Shown here: positions 7,141-16,292 of the stretch, piece after piece | How positions within the stretch are numbered: position 1 is the stretch's first letter | Layout: the number at the start of each line of letters is the position of its first letter | Assembly: GCA_045660125.1 (NCBI GenBank) | Contig: JAZRDG010000138.1 | Coordinates: 1 to 48,680 of the forward strand | Origin: SVQP01 sp045660125 | GTDB lineage: Bacteria > Bacillota > Clostridia > Oscillospirales > CAG-272 | DNA: 48,680 bases | Reading direction: 5' to 3' | Notes under the pieces: model-generated | The model's input: the letters and a program-made list of their open reading frames with translations, nothing else | Databases searched by the model: none | What the model was told of the DNA's origin: nothing | Program-made: the position numbers and the translations under genes

Positions 7141-7168
7141 AAAAGAGCCGACGCGCGTCGGCTCTTTT
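7141..7168. terminator. Bidirectional terminator
   Basis: A perfect 28-nt palindrome, AAAAGAGCCGACGC and its reverse complement, carries an A-tract on one side and a T-tract on the other. It can end both the SanA-like transcript and the kinase/helicase transcript that converge here. Confidence 0.8.
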
Positions 7169-7173
7169 CCTTT

Positions 7174-7755
7174 TTAGTTATGGATCTGTCTTGTATAGCT
7201 TGCCTCGTCTGCCACGTAGCTCTCGTAAGCAGCAACGATGATATCAATGATCTCGTCGGGGGTGCGGCGGGTGGTGTCCACGATCAGGTCAAAGTTACCA
7301 TAATCATAATAATCCACGCCGTAGATCTGCAAAAATCTTGCCTGCTCTACCTTGCTGCGCTCGATCAGCTTATCGCAAGCCTCCTGCTCGTCGGCATAAA
7401 ACTCCTCACTGCCGCGCTGGTTGAGCATGACGCGTCTTGCAGCCTCGCAGGGCTCGATGGTCAAAAAGATCTTGAACGACTTTTCTGCAAAATGCCAAGC
7501 CATGCGCGAGTCAAAGATCAGCTTGTCCTGCGCGCGCTCAATAGAAAGCTGCTTGACCGCATCGTCAATGACGTAGTCCAAGGAAGGGTCCTCGCGCAAT
7601 CTCTTGTTGAGCTCCAGCGTGGTAATGCCCATTTTTCTGGCTACCTCGCGCTGAAATGCGCCCGTGCTGTAGATCTCAAAGCCGTATCTGTCCTTGAGCA
7701 GATTGCAAATGGTGGACTTGCCGCTGCCAAGCTTGCCTGTAATGGAAATTAACAT
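7174..7755 (-). CDS. Cytidylate-kinase-like P-loop kinase
   Basis: The 193-aa protein begins with a P-loop, ISITGKLGSGKSTICNLL, and has the general arrangement of the cytidylate kinase-like family: an acceptor region (IYSTGAFQREVARKMG), a central LIFDSRMAWHF and an arginine-containing lid segment (CEAARRVMLNQRG). It lacks the full CMK signature, so the real substrate may be a nucleotide or something else. It lies 19 bp after pcrA on the same strand and ends at the bidirectional terminator, so the two are likely cotranscribed. Confidence 0.75.
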   Translation of the reverse strand: MLISITGKLGSGKSTICNLLKDRYGFEIYSTGAFQREVARKMGITTLELNKRLREDPSLDYVIDDAVKQLSIERAQDKLIFDSRMAWHFAEKSFKIFLTIEPCEAARRVMLNQRGSEEFYADEQEACDKLIERSKVEQARFLQIYGVDYYDYGNFDLIVDTTRRTPDEIIDIIVAAYESYVADEASYTRQIHN

Positions 7756-7774
7756 TGTATGTATGCCTCCGAAA

Positions 7775-10216
7775 TTAAATTTTTCTAAGCTTTGCGTAGG
7801 TTGCCATCAGCTTCTTTGTGCCAACCTTATCAAACATGACCTCGTAGAGCACGTCCGCGCCCATATTCTTGACCGACAAGATCTCGCCCTCGCCAAAGGC
7901 CATATGGCGCACGCGGTCACCCGGTGCAAATACCTCGCGCTTGCCTCCCTGTGCCGCTGCGGGCGTGGGTGTGGGCTGCGGCTTACGCACGGTATAATTC
8001 CCTGCAGGGCTTGTCTGCCGCGCGGTCGCAGGCGCTTTGTTCTGCGATTCGGAATAGTAGGTCTTATAGACCGGCTGCTGGCTGTAGGGGTTGCGCACCG
8101 GTGCTTCCTCAAATTTCTCAATGAGTGCCGAGGGGATCTCGGACACAAATCTTGACAAGGGATTATACGTGGTGCGACCGTACAGCAGGCGCGACTTGGT
8201 GTGATAGATGTAGATCTTTTTCTTGGCACGCGTCAGCGCAACGTAAGCAAGTCTGCGCTCCTCTTCCATCTCGTCCGTGCCTGCGCTGATGGTCTGCATG
8301 CCCGGGAACAAGCCGTCCTCCATACCGGGCAGGAACACGATGGGAAATTCCAGACCCTTTGCGCTGTGAATGGTCATCATGACCACGGCATCCGCGTTCT
8401 CATCGTATCTGTCCACGTCTGCAACCAGCGCGTTTTCTTCAAGGAAGCCCGTCAAGGTAGGCTCAACGTCCTCCTCGGTACGGGATTCGTATTCCACCAT
8501 AGCGGATTTGAATTCGTTTAAGTTGTCAAGTCTGTCCTTTTCCTGCTCGCCGCCGTCAATCAGCATCTGACGGTAGCCCGTGCGGTCTGCAACCTGATCA
8601 AACAACTCGCCAAGCGGCATGTTGCCCACAAGCGCGGTCAGCTCGTTTATTACGGCAGTAAAGTTCATCAGCGACACCGCCGAGCGCGAAAGCGCTGCAT
8701 AGCGGTTGGCGTTTTGCATGATCTCAAACATGGAGCAGCCCTGCTCCTCGGCAATTGCCTCAACTGCCTCCAAGGTGCGGTCGCCGATCTTGCGTCTGGG
8801 CTCGTTGATAATACGCAAAAGTCTCTCGCGGTCGTTATGGTTGACCAAGAGCTGCAGGTACGCCACGATATCACGGATTTCCTTGCGATCCGAGAAGCGC
8901 ACGCCGCCCAGAATGCGATAAGGCAGCGCGCTCTTTGCAAAGGCACGCTCAATGCTGCTTGCCTGCGCGTTGGTACGGTACAAAACGGCAAAGTCGCGGT
9001 AGTGATACTCACCCGACGCCACGGCGCGGTTGACCACAGAAATGATCTCTCTTGCCTCAAAATCCTGCGTTTCCAGCTGCTTTAAGTAGATCTTATCGCC
9101 CTTATCCCCTGCAGTCCAAAGCGTTTTGCCCTTTCTGCCCGAATTGTGCGAGATGACCTCGTTTGCAGCATCCAGAATGGTCTGCGTGCTGCGGTAGTTC
9201 TGCTCCAGTCGAATGACCGATGCGTCTGCATACACGCGGTCAAAATTCAGAATGTTTTCAATGGTTGCGCCGCGGAAGCGGTAGATACTCTGGTCATCGT
9301 CACCCACCACCATGACGTTGCGGTAGCCGCCCGAAAGCAATGCCACCAAGGTAAACTGCGCGGTGTTGGTGTCCTGATACTCGTCCACGCAAACGTACAA
9401 AAATCTGCGCTGATAGGAAAGGCGCACGTCCTCGTGCTCACGCAGCAAAATAACCGTCTGCATGATGATATCGTCAAAGTCCATGGCGTTGGAGGCGCGC
9501 AGCTGATCCTGATACTTTTTATAGATCTTGGCAATGCGCGACTGTCTGTAATCGCCACCCGCGATCATTTCAAAGGTCTCGGGGCTTTGCAGCTTTTCCT
9601 TGGCTGCGCTGATAGCGGCAATCACGCTCTTGATGGGAAATTGCTTATCGTCTACGTTGCAAGCCTTCATAGCAGAGCCGACTGCCTTTTTGGTATCGTC
9701 CGCATCGTAAATGGTAAATTCCTTTTGGTATCCCAAGCGCTCGCCGTAAATGCGCAAAATGCGCAGGCAGATCGAGTGGAACGTGCCTGCCCAAATGTCC
9801 TTTGCCACGTCGGGATCGTCAAAGGTGCGCGCAAGACGCTCCTTCATCTCGTTAGCCGCCTTGTTGGTAAAGGTAAAGGTCAGTATACGGTAGGGCGGAC
9901 AGGGCTGCTCGGCAAGCTCGGTCAAGATCTCACCGATCTGCTCTGCAGGCAAATTGATCGCCTGCTCAAGCCCTTGAATGTACTCTGCATCCACGCCGCC
10001 CGGCACGCGGTCGGTCATGTACGCATCGCCAAAGCGAATGATATGCGCAATTCTCTTGACAAGCACGGTGGTCTTGCCGCTTCCCGCGCCCGCCAGCACC
10101 AAAAGCGGTCCGTTAACTTGGTAGATCGCCTTGCGCTGCATACCGTTCAGGCTTTGATAATATTTATCGAACAGTGCCCTTTTGGCACGTAGAAATCTAT
10201 CGTAATTGTGCTGCAT
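7775..10216 (-). CDS. pcrA: ATP-dependent DNA helicase PcrA (UvrD family)
   Basis: This 813-aa SF1A helicase unwinds DNA 3'-5' in repair and in clearing RecA and transcription complexes. Visible motifs: Walker A LAGAGSGKTTVLVKRI (about residue 38), TFTFTNKAANEMKERL (Ia), DEYQDTN (II), GDDDQSIYRFRGA (III), RLEQNYRST (IV), TIHSAKGLEFPIVFLPGME (V) and VALTRAKKKIYI (VI). The C-terminus (GDRVRHMAFGEGEIL...VMFDKVGTKKLMATYAKL) is the PcrA tudor-like RNA polymerase-binding domain. Between motifs I and Ia about 45 extra residues (from GDAYMTDRVPGGVDAEY to EQPCPPY) are absent from the B. subtilis protein. GAAAGGA precedes the ATG. Confidence 0.96.
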   Translation of the reverse strand: MQHNYDRFLRAKRALFDKYYQSLNGMQRKAIYQVNGPLLVLAGAGSGKTTVLVKRIAHIIRFGDAYMTDRVPGGVDAEYIQGLEQAINLPAEQIGEILTELAEQPCPPYRILTFTFTNKAANEMKERLARTFDDPDVAKDIWAGTFHSICLRILRIYGERLGYQKEFTIYDADDTKKAVGSAMKACNVDDKQFPIKSVIAAISAAKEKLQSPETFEMIAGGDYRQSRIAKIYKKYQDQLRASNAMDFDDIIMQTVILLREHEDVRLSYQRRFLYVCVDEYQDTNTAQFTLVALLSGGYRNVMVVGDDDQSIYRFRGATIENILNFDRVYADASVIRLEQNYRSTQTILDAANEVISHNSGRKGKTLWTAGDKGDKIYLKQLETQDFEAREIISVVNRAVASGEYHYRDFAVLYRTNAQASSIERAFAKSALPYRILGGVRFSDRKEIRDIVAYLQLLVNHNDRERLLRIINEPRRKIGDRTLEAVEAIAEEQGCSMFEIMQNANRYAALSRSAVSLMNFTAVINELTALVGNMPLGELFDQVADRTGYRQMLIDGGEQEKDRLDNLNEFKSAMVEYESRTEEDVEPTLTGFLEENALVADVDRYDENADAVVMMTIHSAKGLEFPIVFLPGMEDGLFPGMQTISAGTDEMEEERRLAYVALTRAKKKIYIYHTKSRLLYGRTTYNPLSRFVSEIPSALIEKFEEAPVRNPYSQQPVYKTYYSESQNKAPATARQTSPAGNYTVRKPQPTPTPAAAQGGKREVFAPGDRVRHMAFGEGEILSVKNMGADVLYEVMFDKVGTKKLMATYAKLRKI

Positions 10217-10240
10217 GATGTCCTTTCGTCACTATGTAAA

Positions 10241-10266
10241 CGGATACCGCGAAACCGCGGCATCCG
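10241..10266 (-). terminator. Hairpin after the Q/N-rich gene
   Basis: CGGATGCCGCG and CGCGGTATCCG pair around GTTT on the minus strand, 12-15 bp after the stop of the Q/N-rich gene and before pcrA. The tail is only weakly T-rich (TTTACAT), so termination may be partial. Confidence 0.5.
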
Positions 10267-10278
10267 CAAACAGCTTGT

Positions 10279-10425
10279 TTAGTTGTTCTTCTGGTTCTGG
10301 TTCTGGTTCTTATTCTGGTTGTTGTTCTGGTTCTGATTCTGATTGTTGTTCTGGTTGTTGTTCTGGTTGTTGTTCTGATTCTGGTTCTGGTTGTTATTCT
10401 GGTTCTTGTTCTGCTGGTTCTGCAT
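10279..10425 (-). CDS. 48-aa protein made only of Gln, Asn and Lys after the Met
   Basis: The minus-strand frame opens with ATG at 10425, eight bases after AGGAG, and ends with TAA at 10279. After the Met all 47 residues are Q, N or K (MQNQQNKNQNNNQNQNQ at the start, NQKNN at the end). It has no hydrophobic segment and would be disordered and prion-like in composition. The ribosome binding site and following hairpin suggest a real gene. Small Asn/Gln/Lys-rich proteins occur in spore formers, and a spore or coat role is a guess. It lies between a membrane protein gene and pcrA on the same strand. Confidence 0.6.
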   Translation of the reverse strand: MQNQQNKNQNNNQNQNQNNNQNNNQNNNQNQNQNNNQNKNQNQNQKNN

Positions 10426-10498
10426 ACTGTAAATCTCCTGTTTTCTCATTTTTCCCCTTTGTCGGGGTCAATGACAGTATGCACCGCCGCGCGGCATT

Positions 10499-11980
10499 TT
10501 ATTCAGCCTGCTCGGAGGATGAAATACCCGTGAGCATATAGCGGTTGTTGAGCTGCTCCATGATATCGTTGTTCTTCTCGGAGAATACCACGACCAACAC
10601 GATTCCAAAAAACAAGTTGATCACCCACCAAAGCGAGCCAAGAATGCGATACCACTCACCGCCCATACCGCCGTACGGCAGCATGACGGTATACACAACG
10701 CTACCCACAGCGCAGATCACGCTCATGACAAGCACCGGCACAAGCCCGCGGATCAGCTGCTTGTGCAGCGCGCTCATGCGCCCGTAGGTCTGCATGTCGG
10801 TATGCTTGATCTCAAAGCCGGTGTGCGCGCGGATCATATCGCGCAAGCAGCCCAGCACGCCAAGCATGCTAAGCACGAACAATACGGCGCAAATTGCACT
10901 GAGCACCACCGATACGATATGCGCATCGGTTGCCTCAGCGCCGTTCAAGGCAGCCTCGGCTTTAAATCCTTCAATTTTGAAATAGCGGATCTGCCAGTAA
11001 AAATCGGTCACGGATGCCACCGCATACGCGGCAAGCATTGCCACGCTCGCCTTCCAGGTAGCCGCATAGTGCCGCAGCGCAAGCACGCCCGCAATCAGGC
11101 AAGCGGCGCACAGGACGTCGGGCAGAATGTTAACGCCTTCCATCATAGGCAAGTCGATCGAAAGCATCACGCCAAGCAGCAGGAAAAACGAGCCCAGCTT
11201 ATAGCGCTTTGCCACGAACAGATCCTTGTTGGGGTACACCTGACGCATGTATTGCGTGTGCAGGGCGTCCACAAATTCGCGGTCGCGCAGTACGCCAACG
11301 TAGTAGCGCAGCGCAAGCAGCAGCCACAAGGCTCCGATCACCGCACCGATCAGCACAGCCGCGACGCGGAACAGCCAAACGTAGGCATACAGATCGGCAG
11401 TTTTTTCCGAATGCTCTGTCAGCACCGTAAATTCGGGCAGCACGTTGAGCGTCACCTTCAGCACCGCAAACACGGCGGTGGTAAAGGAAAAGCTCTCGGT
11501 CACGCTCACGGCGGTATTGCGCTCGTCAAATTCGGATTTTCTCTTGATGATAAGCGACCACAGCTTATTTGCCGCGGTTTGGCGGAAAATGCTCTTCCCT
11601 ACACCCGTGCGAGAGCCGGCATAGATCAAGCCCTCAAACAGGTGGTGATATGCAGGCAGCAGCGTCATCAGCTCCAGCACGCCGAACACGAAATTGCCCA
11701 GCAGCATGGTGGTGGGGCGGTCTACCGTGTTGACCAAGCCAAACAGCACCAAGACAAACGCAAGACGGGCTGCACTGAGCGCAACCATGCGATGAAAGCG
11801 CTTTGCGCTCTCCTCAAAATGGTGATTGAGATAGGAGAGCGAGGACATACCCAGTGACAGCAGGCTATAGCCGATCACGTCGGGCAGCAGATCAAACACC
11901 GCAATATCGGGATTAAACAAAAACAGGGGCGACAGGGCGATCAGCAAAAAGCCCATGCGCTTTCTCGGACGGATCTGCAT
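10499..11980 (-). CDS. Large polytopic membrane protein, unknown function
   Basis: The 493-aa protein has about ten membrane segments in two apparently repeated halves: PDIAVFDLLPDVIGYSLL near the N-terminus resembles MEGVNILPDVLCAACLIAGV in the second half. Further segments include AAVLIGAVIGALWLLLAL, VLSAICAVLFVLSMLGVL and LVPVLVMSVICAVGSVVY. I recognise no catalytic motif. GAAAGGAG precedes the start. It is followed directly downstream by the Q/N-rich gene and preceded by another membrane protein gene and secA on the same strand. Confidence 0.75.
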   Translation of the reverse strand: MQIRPRKRMGFLLIALSPLFLFNPDIAVFDLLPDVIGYSLLSLGMSSLSYLNHHFEESAKRFHRMVALSAARLAFVLVLFGLVNTVDRPTTMLLGNFVFGVLELMTLLPAYHHLFEGLIYAGSRTGVGKSIFRQTAANKLWSLIIKRKSEFDERNTAVSVTESFSFTTAVFAVLKVTLNVLPEFTVLTEHSEKTADLYAYVWLFRVAAVLIGAVIGALWLLLALRYYVGVLRDREFVDALHTQYMRQVYPNKDLFVAKRYKLGSFFLLLGVMLSIDLPMMEGVNILPDVLCAACLIAGVLALRHYAATWKASVAMLAAYAVASVTDFYWQIRYFKIEGFKAEAALNGAEATDAHIVSVVLSAICAVLFVLSMLGVLGCLRDMIRAHTGFEIKHTDMQTYGRMSALHKQLIRGLVPVLVMSVICAVGSVVYTVMLPYGGMGGEWYRILGSLWWVINLFFGIVLVVVFSEKNNDIMEQLNNRYMLTGISSSEQAE

Positions 11981-12004
11981 ACATACTCTCCTTTCAAATA
12001 AACT

Positions 12005-12697
12005 TTATTTTTTCTTTTTCTTGTTTTTTCTCTCGCGTGCAGCCGCTTCGCGCTCGCGCGCCTGTCTGTCGCGCTCATCCATCTTATCGCGGATGTCGTT
12101 GACAAAGCCGAATCGCGAGGGCTTACGCTCCATGTCCTCATCCCCCTCGGGGCAAATGTACATGTAGCAGCCAAACAGGTTGATCAGATTGAAGATCGCC
12201 CAAACGAACTGCAAAAAGAATGCGATCACTGAGAGCAGCTGCAAGCCTGTGCCGGCAAGCTCAAGCGCAAGCGCAAGCACGTAGGTGCTTGTTTGCACGC
12301 CCACCAGCCAAAGACCAAAGTCTGCCCTTTTTGCAATGGCGGGCAGCTCCAGCTCGGCAGCAAAGCCACGCAGCTGGCGCAGCAATACGAAATGAAAGCC
12401 AAGCGTCAGGGCGCATTCCACCATGCTGACCACAGCCGTTACTGTAGTGTTGACAAACGGCAGCGCGGGGGCTGCAACGCCGAGATACGGCAGCAGCTCA
12501 AGCACGCTGACAAAAATATGATACAAGCAGCATACGCCAAGCGGGATCAGCCATTTCACTGCCCCCATAAAGGCAGGGCGGTAATCCCGAAGCTTGGTCA
12601 GCGCCCACGCAACGCCTGCGTATCCGATGATGCGCAGATACGAAAGCGGCACGAAAAACGCCAAAAAATATGCCAAAAACAGTATTCCAAATCCCAT
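12005..12697 (-). CDS. Membrane protein with a charged coiled C-terminal tail
   Basis: The 230-aa protein has about five membrane segments in residues 1-180 (for example GILFLAYFLAFFVPLSYL, VSMVECALTLGFHFVLL, FVWAIFNLINLFGCYMYI) and then a strongly charged tail (DKMDERDRQAREREAAARER ending in KNKKKKK) that would form a cytoplasmic helix. Function unknown. It starts 10 bp after secA's stop, preceded by AAGGA, and is followed after 24 bp by the large membrane protein, so the three are probably one operon. Alternatives cannot be separated from sequence alone. Confidence 0.75.
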   Translation of the reverse strand: MGFGILFLAYFLAFFVPLSYLRIIGYAGVAWALTKLRDYRPAFMGAVKWLIPLGVCCLYHIFVSVLELLPYLGVAAPALPFVNTTVTAVVSMVECALTLGFHFVLLRQLRGFAAELELPAIAKRADFGLWLVGVQTSTYVLALALELAGTGLQLLSVIAFFLQFVWAIFNLINLFGCYMYICPEGDEDMERKPSRFGFVNDIRDKMDERDRQAREREAAARERKNKKKKK

Positions 12698-12706
12698 AGT
12701 CAGTCC

Positions 12707-15454
12707 TTATTTGCCAAGTCCGCAGCAGTTCTTGTACTTTTTACCCGAACCGCAGGGGCAAGCATCGTTTCTGCCTACCTTGGGTGCTTCACGGCGTACT
12801 ACGCTGACCTTCTTGAAGGTCTTTTTGCCCTGACCCTCAAAGCCGTCCTGCAAGGGGTTGGCTACCTGCACGCGCTGTACCTCCTCGCGTGCTCTGGGTA
12901 CGACGGACAGAATGGTGCGCACCGTCTTTTCACGAATCTCGCAGATCATGGCGTCAAACGCGTCACCACCCACGATACGGTACTCGGTAATGGGATCTCT
13001 TTGCGCATAAGCCTGCAAGCCAATGCTGCCCTTGAGATCGTCCATAGCGTCAATATGCTCCATCCACGCTGTATCCACGTGACGAAGCAGTACCGCACGC
13101 TCAACCTCGCGGAAGTCGTCCTCACCGAACAGCTCTTCCTTTTCGTTGTATTTCTCCTCCGCCTTGTCAATCAGGTACTTCTCCAGCTGCTTCTTGGTCA
13201 GCTTGGGGAGCTCCTTCTCTTCATAGCGGAAGTCGTTTTCGTCGCAAAGGTAGCCCATATACGCGTTACGCAAGCCGTCCAGATTCCAGGTCTCGGGGCC
13301 CTCCTCACCGGTATAAGCAGCCACGTTGTCCTTGATCGATTCGCCGATCATGTGCAGGATCTTGACAGAAATGTCGTTATCCTCCAGCACCTCCTGACGC
13401 TGCTTGTAGATGATGTTTCTCTGCTGGTTCATCACGTCGTCGTAAGAAAGCACGTACTTTCTGCGCTTGAAGTTCTGGTCCTCAATGCGCTGCTGGGCGG
13501 ACTGAATGCTGCCCGACAGGATCTTTGCATCAATGGGGGTATCGTCGGTCATACCGATGCGGTCTACCACGCCTGCGATCTTCTCCGAGCCGAACAGGCG
13601 CATCAGATCGTCCTCAAGAGACAGGAAGAATCGGGATTCACCGGGGTCACCCTGTCTGCCCGAACGGCCGCGCAGCTGGTTATCAATGCGTCGGCTCTCG
13701 TGGCGCTCGGTGCCCACGATAAACAGACCGCCCGCCTCCTTGACCATTTGTGCCTCGGGTGCGATCTGCTCCTTGAACTGCTCGTAAAGCTCGCTGTATG
13801 CGGCTCTGACGCCAAGCACAGCGGGATCATCGGTCAGCGAGGTGCCGTTTGCCTGTGCAATCAGCTCCTCCTCCACGCCCTGCGCGCGCAGCTCTGCCTT
13901 TGCCATAAACTCGGGGTTACCGCCAAGCATAATATCGGTACCACGGCCTGCCATGTTGGTGGAAATGGTGACCGCGCGGTACTTACCTGCCTGCGCAACG
14001 ATCTCAGCCTCTCGGTCGTGATACTTTGCGTTGAGCACGTGGTGCGGGATCTTTTCCTTCTTCAGTCTTGCGGAAAGCATTTCGGACTTTTCAACCGAAA
14101 CAGTACCAACCAGCACGGGCTGACCCTTTTCGTAGCACTCCTTGATCTGGTTGATAATGGCTCTGTACTTGCCCTCAACGTTCTTATATACAACGTCGCT
14201 GTGGTCTGTACGGATCATGGGCATATTGGTGGGGATCTCGACGACGTCCAGGGAGTAGATCTCTCTGAACTCCTCTTCCTCGGTCAGTGCCGTACCCGTC
14301 ATACCCGAGAGCTTGCCGTACATACGGAAATAGTTCTGGAAGGTAATGGTCGCCAAGGTCTTGTTTTCCTTTTCGATCACCACGCCCTCTTTTGCCTCAA
14401 TTGCCTGGTGCAAGCCGTCCGAGTAGCGTCTGCCGTACATCAAGCGGCCGGTAAAGGTATCGACAATGATAACGCCCTTCTCGTTGACGATATAGTCCTG
14501 ATCGCGGTGCATGCAGCCGTGCGCACGGATCGCCTGATTGACGTGATGCGCAATGGTGGCGTTTTCCTGATCGGAATAGTTCTCAAGTCCGAAGAAACGC
14601 TCTGCCTTCTTGGCGCCTCTGGGGGTCAGGATGGCGTTGTTTGCCTTTTCGTCCACAATGTAGTCAGCCTCAATGTCGTCGTGCTGCTCCTTGCTGTCCA
14701 GCTCCTTGACAACGTGCTTGGAAAGCGTGCGGACAAAGGCGTTTGCCTTTTCGTACAGGTCGGTAGGCTTGTCTCCCGCGCCCGAAATGATCAGAGGGGT
14801 ACGCGCCTCGTCGATCAGGATCGAGTCCACCTCGTCCACGATGGCAAAGGCATGTCCGCGCTGTACCATGTTCGCCTTATAGACAACCATGTTGTCACGC
14901 AGGTAGTCAAAGCCGTATTCGTTGTTGGTACCGTAGGTAATGTCGGCAGCGTACGCCTCTCTCTTCTCGGCGTTGGTTCTGCCGTGCACGACAAGACCGG
15001 TGGTAAGTCCCATAAAGCCGTAAACGCGGCTCATTTCCTCGCAGCCGTAGCGTGCAAGGTAGTCGTTGACCGTGACGATATGCACGCCCTTACCGGTCAG
15101 CGCGTTCAGATATGCGGGCATGGTTGCAACCAGCGTTTTACCCTCACCCGTTTTCATTTCGGCAATTCTGCCCTGATGCAGTACGATACCGCCCAGCAGC
15201 TGCACGTAGAAGGGACGCTTGCCAAGCACGCGATCGTCCGCCTCACGAATGGCAGCAAACGCATCGGGCAGAATGTCGTCCAGCGTCTCGCCTGCGGCAA
15301 GTCTGTTCTTCAAAACGGCGGTCGTGCCTCTGAGCTCCTCATCGGTCATAGCCGCATACTTAGGGGCTAAGGACTCAATGTAATCTGCGGTTTTTCTGAT
15401 CGCCTTAAGCTGTCTGTCGCTGTAAGTGCCAAAAATCTTTGTAATAAGGCTCAT
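12707..15454 (-). CDS. secA: Preprotein translocase ATPase SecA
   Basis: SecA drives unfolded secretory proteins through SecYEG. The 915-aa protein shows NBD1 with MKTGEGKTLVATMPAYLNAL (Walker A) and DEVDSILIDEARTPLIISG (DEAD-like box), the preprotein cross-linking domain, NBD2 with GRGTDIMLGG and RIDNQLRGRSGRQGDPG, the helical scaffold, and a C-terminal SEC-C zinc motif (NDACPCGSGKKYKNCC). The start at 15454 (MSLITKIFG) has GGAGG upstream; the frame extends seven codons further without support. It heads a run with two unknown membrane proteins. Confidence 0.98.
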   Translation of the reverse strand: MSLITKIFGTYSDRQLKAIRKTADYIESLAPKYAAMTDEELRGTTAVLKNRLAAGETLDDILPDAFAAIREADDRVLGKRPFYVQLLGGIVLHQGRIAEMKTGEGKTLVATMPAYLNALTGKGVHIVTVNDYLARYGCEEMSRVYGFMGLTTGLVVHGRTNAEKREAYAADITYGTNNEYGFDYLRDNMVVYKANMVQRGHAFAIVDEVDSILIDEARTPLIISGAGDKPTDLYEKANAFVRTLSKHVVKELDSKEQHDDIEADYIVDEKANNAILTPRGAKKAERFFGLENYSDQENATIAHHVNQAIRAHGCMHRDQDYIVNEKGVIIVDTFTGRLMYGRRYSDGLHQAIEAKEGVVIEKENKTLATITFQNYFRMYGKLSGMTGTALTEEEEFREIYSLDVVEIPTNMPMIRTDHSDVVYKNVEGKYRAIINQIKECYEKGQPVLVGTVSVEKSEMLSARLKKEKIPHHVLNAKYHDREAEIVAQAGKYRAVTISTNMAGRGTDIMLGGNPEFMAKAELRAQGVEEELIAQANGTSLTDDPAVLGVRAAYSELYEQFKEQIAPEAQMVKEAGGLFIVGTERHESRRIDNQLRGRSGRQGDPGESRFFLSLEDDLMRLFGSEKIAGVVDRIGMTDDTPIDAKILSGSIQSAQQRIEDQNFKRRKYVLSYDDVMNQQRNIIYKQRQEVLEDNDISVKILHMIGESIKDNVAAYTGEEGPETWNLDGLRNAYMGYLCDENDFRYEEKELPKLTKKQLEKYLIDKAEEKYNEKEELFGEDDFREVERAVLLRHVDTAWMEHIDAMDDLKGSIGLQAYAQRDPITEYRIVGGDAFDAMICEIREKTVRTILSVVPRAREEVQRVQVANPLQDGFEGQGKKTFKKVSVVRREAPKVGRNDACPCGSGKKYKNCCGLGK

Positions 15455-15556
15455 ATATATATTCCTCCAAAACACATATTATCGCATTATATTCCCTATA
15501 TTATATACCATAAAATACAGTAATAGATAAAATATTTGTAAATTTTCAAAGAATAC

Positions 15557-15585
15557 TTGAAAATACGCCTCCAAAACGCTATAAT
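15557..15585 (+). promoter_or_regulatory. Sigma-A promoter of trmL
   Basis: TTGAAA (15557-15562), a 17-nt spacer and TATAAT (15580-15585) lie 30 bp before trmL. The rest of the 15455-15614 gap is AT-rich and contains possible but ambiguous -10 boxes for the divergent secA. Confidence 0.7.
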
Positions 15586-15614
15586 AATGACATGACAATG
15601 AAAGGATTCCCCTT

Positions 15615-16127
15615 ATGAAACACATACACATCGTTCTCCACCAGCCCGAGATCCCGCAGAACACGGGTAACATTGCGCGCACCTGCGCGGCAACGGGCGC
15701 TTCTTTGCACCTCATCCGCCCCATGGGCTTTACCGTGACCGATAAGCACTTAACGCGCGCGGGACTTGACTATTGGGACAAGCTGGATATTACCTACTAC
15801 GACGGACTTGACGATTTTTACGCCAAGCACCCGGATGCAAAGGTCTACTATTTCTCCACCAAAGCAAAATACAATTACGCCGAGATCGAGTACCCCGACG
15901 AGGTGTTTTTGATGTTCGGCAAGGAGACCAAGGGTTTGCCCGAGGAAGTGCTGGCAGCACATCCCGATGATTGCGTTCGTATTCCCATGCGCCCCACGCT
16001 GCGCTCGCTCAACCTCTCCAACTCTGTGGCAATTGCCGTTTACGAGGTGCTCAGACAGGACGACTTTGCGCAGCTGCAGACCGAGGGCGAGCTGACGCAA
16101 TTCACCTGGGGAGACAGACAGGTCTGA
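15615..16127 (+). CDS. trmL: tRNA (cytidine/uridine-34 2'-O)-methyltransferase TrmL
   Basis: The 170-aa SPOUT methyltransferase modifies the wobble ribose of tRNA-Leu. It shows the family motifs in order: HIVLHQPEIPQNTGNIARTCA (motif 1), LMFGKETKGLPEEVL (motif 2) and IPMRPTLRSLNLSNSVAIAVYEVLRQ (motif 3), which together form the knotted S-adenosylmethionine site. The length matches TrmL. It has its own promoter. Downstream the sequence changes to a truncated gene and an AT-rich gene, which suggests an insertion after trmL. Confidence 0.95.
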   Translation: MKHIHIVLHQPEIPQNTGNIARTCAATGASLHLIRPMGFTVTDKHLTRAGLDYWDKLDITYYDGLDDFYAKHPDAKVYYFSTKAKYNYAEIEYPDEVFLMFGKETKGLPEEVLAAHPDDCVRIPMRPTLRSLNLSNSVAIAVYEVLRQDDFAQLQTEGELTQFTWGDRQV

Positions 16128-16178
16128 TTGTTTCGGGGGGGCGGCTGCGCCCGCAACGGATGGTCACCGGGTTCTCTT

Positions 16179-16292
16179 AACACAAAAGTGTTCAATGATA
16201 AATCACTCAAGGAAATATCTGAGTTAAACGGTGTGAGATTTGATATTATCCAAATCGATGGAAATGATTATGAGGATTATGAACGAGAATAA
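16179..16292 (+). pseudogene. 3' remnant of an unknown gene
   Basis: The frame reads NTKVFNDKSLKEISELNG and then VRFDIIQIDGNDYEDYERE before TAA at 16290-16292. It looks like the natural end of a protein, with protein-like codon and residue use, but no start codon with a binding site precedes it: the sequence just upstream (16128-16178) is GC-rich repeat-like DNA. GTG 16188 is the only internal start candidate. It overlaps the start of the following gene in another frame, as true neighbours in an operon often do. Probably a gene truncated at its 5' end when this AT-rich block arrived. Confidence 0.5.

Noticed and set aside
10426..10498. Sigma-F promoter for the Q/N-rich gene
   Set aside because: GGGAAAAATG fits the -10 pattern, but the only GCATA is 21 nt away, too far for a -35 element.
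12293..15370. Very long plus-strand reading frame (over 1000 codons)
   Set aside because: It is antisense to secA and the membrane protein gene, whose sequences match known families; the antisense product has no recognisable motif. GC-rich third positions create such frames.
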